Assembly: GCA_023460515.1 (NCBI GenBank)
Contig: JAEWPS010000004.1
Location: 1-5,681, forward strand
Direction: 5' to 3'
Length of the DNA: 5,681 nt
Source of the DNA: Bacillota bacterium
GTDB lineage: Bacteria > Bacillota > Clostridia > TANB77 > CAG-465
In this document: piece after piece, positions 1-4,960 of the stretch
Position numbering within the stretch: the first letter of the stretch is position 1
How the letters are laid out: every line of letters starts with the position of its first letter
The notes under the pieces: generated by a model
Told to the model about the DNA's origin: nothing
Seen by the model: the letters and a program-made list of their open reading frames with translations, nothing else
The model's database searches: none
Position numbers and translations under genes: made by a program

Positions 1-202
1 CGTAAGTCCCTGGCTGCTGGCGGCTTGCCACGTCTTCCGCCTTCTGACGGGACAGCTCCATCACCGCCTCTTCCGGCACGTTTGTGGTAATCTTCTCCTC
101 TAAGGTGCTTGGCACGATTTCCGGTGCTATCCCAATTTGAGCCAGAAGCTCTTTCCTTCTTGGTGAAGCGGAAGCCAAAACAAGCCTTTCTATCTTATTC
201 AT
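1..202 (-). CDS. maf: Maf family nucleoside triphosphate pyrophosphatase, N-terminal part (cut by window edge)
   Basis: Only the first 67 codons are present; the rest lies beyond the left edge. Translating the minus strand from the ATG at 200-202 gives a protein with LVLASASPRRKELL at residues 7-20, the signature at the N-terminus of Maf proteins, including the Ser and Arg residues (S11, S13, R15, R16) that line the nucleotide pocket in the family, followed by VPSTLEE at 31-37. Maf proteins hydrolyse non-canonical or modified nucleoside triphosphates to the monophosphate and pyrophosphate, and in Bacillus overexpression blocks septum formation. The catalytic Asp of the family is not in the visible part. 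The start is supported by a GGAGG at 209-213, six bases before the ATG. A terminator-like hairpin and a TATAAT box just upstream suggest it begins its own transcript. The family is clear; the specific substrate is not. Confidence 0.9.
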   Translation of the reverse strand, partial: MNKIERLVLASASPRRKELLAQIGIAPEIVPSTLEEKITTNVPEEAVMELSRQKAEDVASRQQPGTY

Positions 203-221
203 CTCTAACCTCCATGTCAAA

Positions 222-237
222 TGACGCGAAAACGTCA
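222..237. repeat. small inverted repeat in the maf leader
   Basis: TGACG at 222-226 and CGTCA at 233-237 form a perfect 5-bp dyad around a 6-base spacer. It lies between the TATAAT box and the GGAGG of maf, so it could be an operator or a small mRNA hairpin. It is short enough to arise by chance. Confidence 0.35.
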
Positions 238-245
238 CTTTGCTC

Positions 246-251
246 ATTATA
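246..251 (-). promoter_or_regulatory. possible -10 element for maf
   Basis: The minus strand reads TATAAT here, 43 bases before the maf ATG, a sensible place for a sigma-A -10 box. No recognisable -35 hexamer sits 16-18 bases upstream, where the bases belong to the GC-rich terminator stem of the preceding gene. The promoter would therefore be weak, activator-dependent or absent. Confidence 0.35.
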
Positions 252-269
252 GTATAAAATAGCAAATAA

Positions 270-292
270 GCGGGACCCGTATCGAATCCCGC
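270..292 (-). terminator. probable intrinsic terminator after the CmpB-like gene
   Basis: Read on the minus strand, GCGGGA (292-287) and TCCCGC (275-270) form a 6-bp GC-rich stem around an 11-base loop, starting six bases after the TGA of the CmpB-like gene. The following bases TTATTTGCTATTTTAT are T-rich but interrupted, so termination may be incomplete and some read-through into maf is possible. Confidence 0.55.
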
Positions 293-298
293 CAATCA

Positions 299-862
299 TC
301 AATAAACTTTCAATCGTCCGATCATGGACGCATCATCATCGTCGCAGTCATCCCGAAGCTGCATCCTCATGGTATATATAAAATCTGCCATATAAAAAAT
401 TAAAAGGCTCATTGCCACCAATCGTTCAAAATCCTCTGGAATCATCCCTGCCATCTGATTGACAAATCCGTTTAGGAATCGGAAATAGAAAATTCCCAAA
501 AATCCCCATGCAATGCTGCTTTCCAGACAAATGATTCCTTTGTAATTAAACAATTTCCGGCTATAATCCCACCAGAAGGAACCGAATAGCCTTATCATCA
601 TATGAGCTGTCAAAAGCTCCATAAAGGTTGCCATAGCCATTGAGGCGAAATAAAGATGAACCGGATTGCCTGAAAGAGGCTTAAGCAGGATCATCGCTCC
701 CGTGGCACCAAATCCATAGATGATACAGAACGGTCCATGTCCAAATCCTCGATTCAGCACAGGCCTTTTATTCTCATAACTGAGTACGGAGCATTCAAGA
801 AGGTATCCAAGTAAACTGAATAGCAAAAAACAGTTTATCCTATGATAAATTGACATATCCAT
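299..862 (-). CDS. CmpB-like membrane protein, putative 'ABC-transporter type IV' family
   Basis: This 187-residue protein has about five hydrophobic segments (roughly 11-27, 41-61, 67-85, 109-131 and 148-165), so it should be an integral membrane protein. It carries the family's conserved blocks: GYLLE at 19-23, NRGFGHGPFCIIYGFG at 37-52, FWWDYS at 96-101 and NYKGIICLESSIAWG at 106-120. These mark the Firmicutes family named 'putative ABC-transporter type IV' (CmpB-like, PF06541). Despite the name there is no ATPase partner nearby, and the molecular function is not known. The C-terminus carries an acidic run, DDCDDDD at 171-177. A GGAGGT at 866-871 is only three bases from the first ATG; the ATG of Met3 (854-856) is nine bases away and is an equally good start, changing the product by two residues. 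It has its own promoter and appears monocistronic. Confidence 0.85.
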   Translation of the reverse strand: MDMSIYHRINCFLLFSLLGYLLECSVLSYENKRPVLNRGFGHGPFCIIYGFGATGAMILLKPLSGNPVHLYFASMAMATFMELLTAHMMIRLFGSFWWDYSRKLFNYKGIICLESSIAWGFLGIFYFRFLNGFVNQMAGMIPEDFERLVAMSLLIFYMADFIYTMRMQLRDDCDDDDASMIGRLKVY

Positions 863-874
863 TTTACCTCCAAT

Positions 875-899
875 TTTAACAATTTTTGAACTTGTTAAA
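875..899. promoter_or_regulatory. operator-like palindrome at the CmpB-like gene's promoter
   Basis: TTTAACAA at 875-882 and TTGTTAAA at 892-899 form a perfect 8-bp inverted repeat with a 9-base spacer. It begins at the downstream edge of the predicted -10 box and covers the expected transcription start, ending four bases before the GGAGG. This is a typical place for a repressor site. Alternatively the transcript could fold here near the ribosome binding site. The regulator is not identifiable from the window. Confidence 0.5.
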
Positions 900-927
900 G
901 TATATAATGGATATCTTAAGAAATCAA
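899..927 (-). promoter_or_regulatory. sigma-A-type promoter for the CmpB-like gene
   Basis: On the minus strand, TTGATT (927-922) and TATACT (904-899) are separated by exactly 17 bases, close to the consensus TTGACA-17-TATAAT. The predicted start of transcription is near 892, giving a leader of about 30 bases with a GGAGGT ribosome binding site. It is the best-formed promoter in the window. Confidence 0.65.
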
Positions 928-1000
928 GGACTATTTTCTTACGATTCCCAGAAAACTTTCTTCTTTATTCCCTTAGATTTAAGCTTTCTGCAGTATTTGA

Positions 1001-1459
1001 TTAATAATACTGAGCGATAAAAAGCGCCAGCAGGATTCCTAAAATTGCTCCTGCTGCCACCTGAAGCGGAGTATGTCCTACATATTCCTTTAATCTTTCC
1101 TGTAATATCTCTCCACTAAGTTCAAATGGATTTTCCAGCAGAATGCTGTTTAACAGCTTGGCCTGCTTTCCAGTCTCCCTGCGCACTCCCATGGCATCAT
1201 ACATGACAATCATGGATAGGACAAAGCTGACCGCAAACTCAAAAGAACCGACGCCATAGCGGTAAATGGCGGCGGTCGTCAACGCACATACCGTAGAGGA
1301 ATGGGAACTGGGCATTCCCCCAGATCCCACAAGCCTCTCCGGATTAAAGTTTTTGTTAAGGGCCAGGTCAATAATCGTTTTTAAAACCTGTGCAACCAGC
1401 CAACCGGCAACTGCAGTAATCAAAACCTGATTCCCAAGTAAATCTTCCCAAAATGTCAT
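1001..1459 (-). CDS. divergent PAP2 family protein (DUF212, YuiD-like)
   Basis: This is a small membrane protein of 152 residues, the usual length of the DUF212/YuiD family. Family blocks are SGGMPSSHSS at 46-55, YDAMGVRRETGKQA at 87-100 and GHTPLQVAAGAILG at 128-141. They resemble the phosphatase motifs of PAP2 acid phosphatases: the PSSH block and the later GH would supply the active-site histidines (H53, H129). Hydrophobic stretches at about 11-33, 72-88 and 131-150 suggest membrane insertion. A lipid-phosphate substrate is plausible but unproven; the family has no settled function. A longer frame is open to 1537, but the extra residues overlap the upstream gene and lack a ribosome binding site, while GGAGG at 1465-1469 lies five bases before the ATG at 1459. 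It is the last gene of the apparent glgA operon, 13 bases after the HD gene. Confidence 0.88.
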   Translation of the reverse strand: MTFWEDLLGNQVLITAVAGWLVAQVLKTIIDLALNKNFNPERLVGSGGMPSSHSSTVCALTTAAIYRYGVGSFEFAVSFVLSMIVMYDAMGVRRETGKQAKLLNSILLENPFELSGEILQERLKEYVGHTPLQVAAGAILGILLALFIAQYY

Positions 1460-1464
1460 GGTTT

Positions 1465-1469
1465 CCTCC
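1465..1469 (-). promoter_or_regulatory. ribosome binding site fixing the DUF212 start
   Basis: GGAGG on the minus strand, five bases before the ATG at 1457-1459 and three bases after the stop codon of the HD gene. It rules out the longer open frame to 1537 and points to translational coupling with the upstream gene. Confidence 0.8.
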
Positions 1470-1472
1470 GTA

Positions 1473-2033
1473 TTATGCAGCGCTTTTCTTTCCAAATCCA
1501 AATAAGATCCAACGCTTGACCCTAGCCATTGTTTCAATCAGACCGCAAAATTTATCTGAATAAATGATCACCATTCCCTCCCGGCTCTTTGGGGGGATAG
1601 GTGTTAACGGCCACATATGGCGTAAAATCATATCTTTCTCTTTTTCTGTTAAATCAAAATATTTTACTGCATTATTTAGTGCAGTCTGGGGATGAGTGAA
1701 ACCATGGAAATGTTCCCCAGTTTCCTTTGCATGGGTGTGCCAATCATACAAAAACAAATCATGCAGCAGACCGGCTCTTGCGACTTCTGCATATTCCCAG
1801 CCCATCTTCCTGCAGATACAGTAGCCCATATAAGAAACCTTAATGCAATGAGCCTTACAGGTCGTGTCGCCGTGCTGCATATAATTATCCATGGACTGGA
1901 ATACCGGACTCTCTATAATGTCCCTGACACACTCCATGTAATCCGTATCTTCATAATAATCTTCCCGTTCTACCCAGGAAGAATCTTCTGCCCATCGAAT
2001 TGCTTCTTCTTTTTCTTCTCGGGTCAAATGCAT
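1473..2033 (-). CDS. HD domain-containing phosphohydrolase-like protein, clostridial family
   Basis: A soluble protein of 186 residues with an HD metal-binding core. Counting from Met at 2033, the expected ligands are H62 (AHCIKV), the HD pair H91-D92 in LLHDLFLYDWH, H114 in HGFTHPQTAL, H139 in RHMWPLTPIPP, and D160 in SDKFC. A QHGDTTC block at 53-59 precedes the core. This pattern matches a conserved but uncharacterised HD family common in Clostridia; several copies of such ligands suggest a metal-dependent phosphohydrolase, though the substrate (nucleotide, cyclic nucleotide or other) cannot be told. An in-frame ATG three codons upstream (2042) is possible, but it has no spaced ribosome binding site, whereas AAGGA at 2042-2046 sits eight bases before the chosen ATG. 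It lies about 46 bases after glgA and 13 bases before the DUF212 gene, with no terminator between, so an operon is likely. Confidence 0.85.
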   Translation of the reverse strand: MHLTREEKEEAIRWAEDSSWVEREDYYEDTDYMECVRDIIESPVFQSMDNYMQHGDTTCKAHCIKVSYMGYCICRKMGWEYAEVARAGLLHDLFLYDWHTHAKETGEHFHGFTHPQTALNNAVKYFDLTEKEKDMILRHMWPLTPIPPKSREGMVIIYSDKFCGLIETMARVKRWILFGFGKKSAA

Positions 2034-2041
2034 GCTTTCCA

Positions 2042-2046
2042 TCCTT
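2042..2046 (-). promoter_or_regulatory. ribosome binding site used to choose the HD gene start
   Basis: AAGGA on the minus strand, eight bases before the ATG at 2031-2033. The alternative ATG at 2040-2042 overlaps this site and has no other purine-rich sequence at proper spacing. The difference is only three residues. Confidence 0.5.
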
Positions 2047-2079
2047 ATTCTAACGCTTCTTTCCTAATCCATGGCCCGC

Positions 2080-3525
2080 TTAGTCGCCAATCAGCCAATC
2101 ATAAAGTTCCTGATATTTCATGGCTGAAGTTTTCCATGAGTAATCCTTTGCCATGGCGCGGTCTATAATCTTGTTCCACTCACGCTTCTTATCGTAGTAA
2201 ACCCCCTCTGCATACCGGATGGTCCCTAACATCTCGTGAGCATTGTAATTGGAGAAGGAGAAGCCGGTTCCCCGGTTCTCAAACTCATTATACGGCTCTA
2301 CCGTATCTTTTAAACCACCGGTTTCCCGTACAATGGGTACGGTGCCGTACCGGAGAGCCATAAGCTGGCTCAGTCCGCATGGTTCAAACAGGGACGGCAT
2401 AAGGAACGCGTCGCAAGCGGCGTAAATCTTATGGGACATTGCCTCCGAATAATAGATATTAGCGGAAACCTTATCCTGGTATTTCCACGCATAATGGCGG
2501 AACATATTTTCATACCGTTCTTCTCCGGTACCAAGGACTACCAGCTGGATATCATCGCTGCACAGCTCATCAATCACACACTGGATTAAATCCAGTCCCT
2601 TTTGGTCCGTCAATCTGGAAACGATACCAATTATAAACTTTTTCTCATCCTGGTTCAGTCCAAGCTCCTGCTGCAAAGCCCGCTTGTTCTTCACCTTTTC
2701 CTTACGGAAATTTTTTAAATTATAATTCTTTTCAATATGCGGATCCGTTTCCGGATCAAATTCTTCATAATCAATTCCGTTCACAATTCCCCGGAGGTTG
2801 CCTGCCCGTGCACGCATCAGGCCATCAAGCCCTTCACCGTAAAACGGCATCTTTATTTCTTCCGCATAAGTATCGCTGACCGTAGTGATGGCATCGGCGT
2901 AAACAATACCGCCCTTTAACAGATTACCATCTTTATATGCTTCCATCTTATCCGGTGTGAAATAATAATCCGGCAGACAGGTAAGCTTCTGTATCGTCTT
3001 TACATCCCATACGCCCTGGAACTTTAAATTGTGAATCGTGATTACTGATTTCATGTTCCTGAAAAATTCTCCATCATGAAACCGGTCCTTTAATAAAACA
3101 GGAATAAGAGCGGTCTGCCAGTCATGACAGTGAATTACTTCCGGCTGGAATCCGATAACCGGAAGCGCTGATAAGGCTGCTCTGGAGAAAAAGCAAAACT
3201 TTTCCAGGTCATTATACCAGTCTCCATAGGGCTTGGAACCATTGTAATATTCTTCGTTATCAATAAAGTAAAAGGTAATGCCTTCATGAACATACTGAAG
3301 AATTCCCACATACTTGTTTTGGCCCAGATAATCCATATAAAAATGGTCAATATAAGTCATCTGGTTTCTCAGCTCTTCTTTGATACACAGGTATTTGGGA
3401 ATCATGACTCTTACATCGAAATACTCTTTATCAAAGCATTTGGGAAGGGATCCCACAACATCTGCGAGACCACCTGTTTTAATAAAAGGTACTGCCTCTG
3501 ATGCAACGAATAATATCTTCTTCAT
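2080..3525 (-). CDS. glgA: glycogen synthase (ADP-glucose type, GT5 family)
   Basis: GlgA transfers glucose from ADP-glucose to the end of an alpha-1,4-glucan chain in cytosolic glycogen synthesis. The 481-residue protein has the usual length of bacterial GlgA and the two-domain GT-B layout. The N-terminal domain opens with FVASEAVPFIKTGGLADVVG (6-25), containing the KTGGLADV nucleotide-sugar loop with K16; HCHDWQTALIP is at 132-142 and TIHNLKFQG at 163-171. The C-terminal domain has SRLTDQKGLD at 303-312 (R304, K309), then EPCGLSQLMALRYGTVPIVR at 381-400 with E381, and TGGLKDTV at 402-409. All key catalytic positions are present. GGAGG at 3533-3537, seven bases before the ATG, supports the start. 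It follows spo0A by 97 bases and heads an apparent operon with the HD and DUF212 genes. No glgC, glgD, glgB or glgP is in the window, so the precursor pathway is encoded elsewhere. Confidence 0.97.
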   Translation of the reverse strand: MKKILFVASEAVPFIKTGGLADVVGSLPKCFDKEYFDVRVMIPKYLCIKEELRNQMTYIDHFYMDYLGQNKYVGILQYVHEGITFYFIDNEEYYNGSKPYGDWYNDLEKFCFFSRAALSALPVIGFQPEVIHCHDWQTALIPVLLKDRFHDGEFFRNMKSVITIHNLKFQGVWDVKTIQKLTCLPDYYFTPDKMEAYKDGNLLKGGIVYADAITTVSDTYAEEIKMPFYGEGLDGLMRARAGNLRGIVNGIDYEEFDPETDPHIEKNYNLKNFRKEKVKNKRALQQELGLNQDEKKFIIGIVSRLTDQKGLDLIQCVIDELCSDDIQLVVLGTGEERYENMFRHYAWKYQDKVSANIYYSEAMSHKIYAACDAFLMPSLFEPCGLSQLMALRYGTVPIVRETGGLKDTVEPYNEFENRGTGFSFSNYNAHEMLGTIRYAEGVYYDKKREWNKIIDRAMAKDYSWKTSAMKYQELYDWLIGD

Positions 3526-3576
3526 CCAAAAACCTCCCTTATCCTTTTCCCGCTGGGGTATTGTCGATTTTTAATT

Positions 3577-3582
3577 AGTATA
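3577..3582 (-). promoter_or_regulatory. possible -10 box of a glgA promoter
   Basis: The minus strand reads TATACT here, about 50 bases before the glgA ATG. The region 17 bases upstream reads TTCCTT, a poor -35. No clear terminator separates spo0A from glgA, so glgA may be read partly from spo0A transcripts. Confidence 0.35.
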
Positions 3583-3622
3583 CTGCATTTTAAAGAAATA
3601 AGGAAGTATCAAATCTTACAAA

Positions 3623-4429
3623 TTAGGAAAGTTTTTTATAGTCCAGTCTTATCTTATCGGCAATTAAAGCAATAAACTCGGAATTCGTAGGTTTTCCTTT
3701 GCCGGTGCTAACCGTATATCCAAACAATTCATTGATGGTATCCATCTTTCCCCTGCTCCAGGCCACCTCTATGGCATGGCGAATCGCACGTTCCACCCTG
3801 CTGGGAGTTGTCTGATGTTTCTTTGCAATGGAGGGGTAGAGGATCTTTGTGACAGATGTAAGCATCTCCTGATCCTGTACGGAGATAACTATGGCATCCC
3901 TTAAATACTGATACCCCTTAATATGCGCAGGAATGCCTATTTCATGAAGCATTTGAGTTACATCATTTTCCAAGTTCTGTTCCATGTACTCCGTTTTATT
4001 GACATAAGGTTTTACTTTTTTCATCCCCTGAAGGCTTGGAGTCTTCGACTTTCTCTGCCCTACCCTTCGTACCTTATCGACGATAATATCCTTATTAAAC
4101 GGCTTCATTATGTAGTAATTTGCACCCATTCGGAAAGCATCTTCAGTAATATTCTCGCTTCCTGCTGCAGTGACCATGATAAATGATGGAATCTTTGTAA
4201 TAGCGCCGTTACCGCGCACCCGCTCCATAACCGTTATTCCATCCATTCTCGGCATAATCACATCCAATAAGACAACATCAGGATTTGTTTTGAGGATCAT
4301 GTTATAAGCGTCTTCGCCATTATCCGCTCTTCCTACTACGTGGAAATCCTCCTCTCCCTCCAGTATATCATTCAGCAGATTCAATGTCTGCAGGTTATCA
4401 TCCGCAATTGCAATACTAATTTCTGACAT
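3623..4429 (-). CDS. spo0A: sporulation transcription factor Spo0A
   Basis: Spo0A is the phosphorelay response regulator that commits the cell to sporulation by binding 0A boxes. The 268-residue product has an N-terminal receiver domain (about 4-124) with the acidic pocket D10-D11, the phosphoacceptor D56 in VVLLDVIMP, T87 and K109 in IMKPFN. After a linker (about 125-147) comes the Spo0A-specific DNA-binding domain, with the hallmark recognition region TPSRVERAIRHAIEVAWSRG at 208-227 and LFGYTVSTGKGKPTNSEFIA at 235-254. The length matches known Spo0A proteins (267 in Bacillus subtilis). The frame is open eight codons further, but AAGGAG at 4439-4444, nine bases before the ATG at 4429, fixes the start, and the upstream ATG has no ribosome binding site. 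As in most spore formers it lies directly after spoIVB; an unusually long control region lies between them. Confidence 0.98.
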   Translation of the reverse strand: MSEISIAIADDNLQTLNLLNDILEGEEDFHVVGRADNGEDAYNMILKTNPDVVLLDVIMPRMDGITVMERVRGNGAITKIPSFIMVTAAGSENITEDAFRMGANYYIMKPFNKDIIVDKVRRVGQRKSKTPSLQGMKKVKPYVNKTEYMEQNLENDVTQMLHEIGIPAHIKGYQYLRDAIVISVQDQEMLTSVTKILYPSIAKKHQTTPSRVERAIRHAIEVAWSRGKMDTINELFGYTVSTGKGKPTNSEFIALIADKIRLDYKKLS

Positions 4430-4438
4430 ATTGATACT

Positions 4439-4444
4439 CTCCTT
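4439..4444 (-). promoter_or_regulatory. ribosome binding site fixing the spo0A start
   Basis: AAGGAG on the minus strand with a nine-base spacer to the ATG at 4427-4429. It falls inside the longer open frame that reaches 4453, so that extension is not the real N-terminus. Confidence 0.8.
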
Positions 4445-4481
4445 CTGATTCATTTAAATAGATTAAAACTAGTGTAAAGCC

Positions 4482-4511
4482 ATTATAGTCTTGCCCTAGC
4501 TTATGCCGCAA
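4482..4511 (-). promoter_or_regulatory. sigma-A-like promoter of spo0A
   Basis: TATAAT (4487-4482) is preceded after 18 bases by TTGCGG (4511-4506). The -10 is perfect; the -35 matches the consensus only in TTG, so an activator would help. Transcription would start near 4475, giving a leader of about 45 bases. Confidence 0.45.
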
Positions 4512-4526
4512 CGGGATTCTATCGCA

Positions 4527-4557
4527 TTATTCGACAAAAGGAACTGGTTTTTCAGTT
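4527..4557 (-). promoter_or_regulatory. possible sigma-H promoter of spo0A
   Basis: GTCGAATAA (4535-4527) fits the sigma-H -10 pattern RNNGAATWW. Thirteen bases upstream, AACTGAAAA (4557-4549) matches seven of nine positions of RNAGGAWWW, a weak -35. In Bacillus subtilis the induced spo0A promoter uses sigma-H, so such a site is expected on biological grounds, but the -35 and spacing are not ideal. Confidence 0.35.
4530..4537 (-). promoter_or_regulatory. 0A box (Spo0A binding site) upstream of spo0A
   Basis: The minus strand reads TTGTCGAA, a perfect match to the TGNCGAA core of the Spo0A box. It lies about 100 bases before the spo0A ATG, roughly 55-60 bases upstream of the predicted sigma-A start and overlapping the possible sigma-H -10. 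This supports autoregulation of spo0A, as known in Bacillus subtilis. Whether it activates or represses cannot be told from sequence. Confidence 0.65.
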
Positions 4558-4637
4558 GATTTCAAGAGTATTTTTTTTCCACTGATCCGTCGAAGGTCGA
4601 AAAGGCCTACCCCGGTCCGGTACCCTGCCGGTCCTTA

Positions 4638-4661
4638 AATTCTCAACCGGTGTTGAAAATT
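4638..4661. repeat. hairpin-forming inverted repeat upstream of spo0A
   Basis: AATTCTCAAC (4638-4647) and GTTGAAAATT (4652-4661) form a 10-position dyad with a four-base loop; nine positions pair normally and one would be a G-U wobble in RNA from the minus strand. No T-tract follows on either strand, so it is not an intrinsic terminator. It could be a protein site or part of a structured leader RNA. Confidence 0.5.
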
Positions 4662-4898
4662 GAAACTCCTTGTCGGCAAAAAAGTCCCTAAATTTTCCAT
4701 CCCATGAATCTTATATTAACACATTATAATTACCTTGAAAAGCACATTTTATAAAATATGGCTTTTTTTGTAACTTTATTTTCTACATTTCGACTATTAT
4801 TAAAATTAATTCTGTATATTTATTGTGAAAAACTTCCTAAAACACACTACTTTATCTAAAATTCGTTGTAATTATTATTATTTAAGCAAAAATATGAA

Positions 4899-4946
4899 AA
4901 AGAAAAGAACGGCGTCGTAAATCTTTACGATTCTGTTCTTTTCTTT
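4899..4946 (-). terminator. intrinsic terminator of spoIVB
   Basis: Beginning 14 bases after the spoIVB stop, the minus strand has AAAGAAAAGAAC (4946-4935) matching GTTCTTTTCTTT (4910-4899) in a perfect 12-bp outer stem. An inner stem pairs TCGTAA with TTACGA, with a mostly unpaired four-base bulge region between them. The descending arm and following bases are T-rich (TTTTCATATTTTT), as in rho-independent terminators. It separates spoIVB transcription from spo0A. Confidence 0.8.
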
Positions 4947-4960
4947 CCCGGCCCTTGGGT

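Larger units (their letters stand above)
4454..4898. other. long non-coding control region between spoIVB and spo0A
   Basis: No credible gene is visible on either strand; open frames are under about 20 codons and lack ribosome binding sites. From the spo0A side it holds the predicted promoters and 0A box (4482-4557), a T8 run on the plus strand (4571-4578), two adjacent GTCGAA-containing heptamers (4588-4601), a GC-rich block with four CCGGT copies (4612-4651) ending in the hairpin at 4638-4661, and then a very AT-rich stretch (about 4680-4898) with a 12-bp palindrome ATTTTATAAAAT at 4746-4757 and an isolated TATAAT on the minus strand at 4723-4728. Confidence 0.6.

Noticed and set aside
863..1000. 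Terminator after the DUF212 gene
   Set aside because: The gap has only a tiny AGAAA/TTTCT dyad with a two-base loop, which cannot fold; no convincing terminator was found there.
1460..1537. N-terminal extension of the DUF212 protein
   Set aside because: The extra 26 residues overlap the HD gene and are not family-like; GGAGG at 1465-1469 marks the downstream start.
1692..2168. Long plus-strand open frame opposite the HD gene and the end of glgA
   Set aside because: It lies antisense to two well-supported genes, has no recognisable domain and no ribosome binding site of the type seen before the real genes.
4430..4453. N-terminal extension of Spo0A by eight residues
   Set aside because: The upstream ATG has no ribosome binding site and the AAGGAG for the real start lies within the extension.
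4542..4557. AACTG-N6-CAGTT inverted repeat as a plus-strand terminator before the T8 run
   Set aside because: The stem is only five base pairs, AT-rich, and separated from the T8 run by 13 bases, so it does not fit an intrinsic terminator.
4585..4661. Cyclic-di-GMP or other known riboswitch before spo0A
   Set aside because: The GC-rich block recalls parts of such leaders, but I could not place the conserved core of any known class, and its distance from the spo0A start is large.
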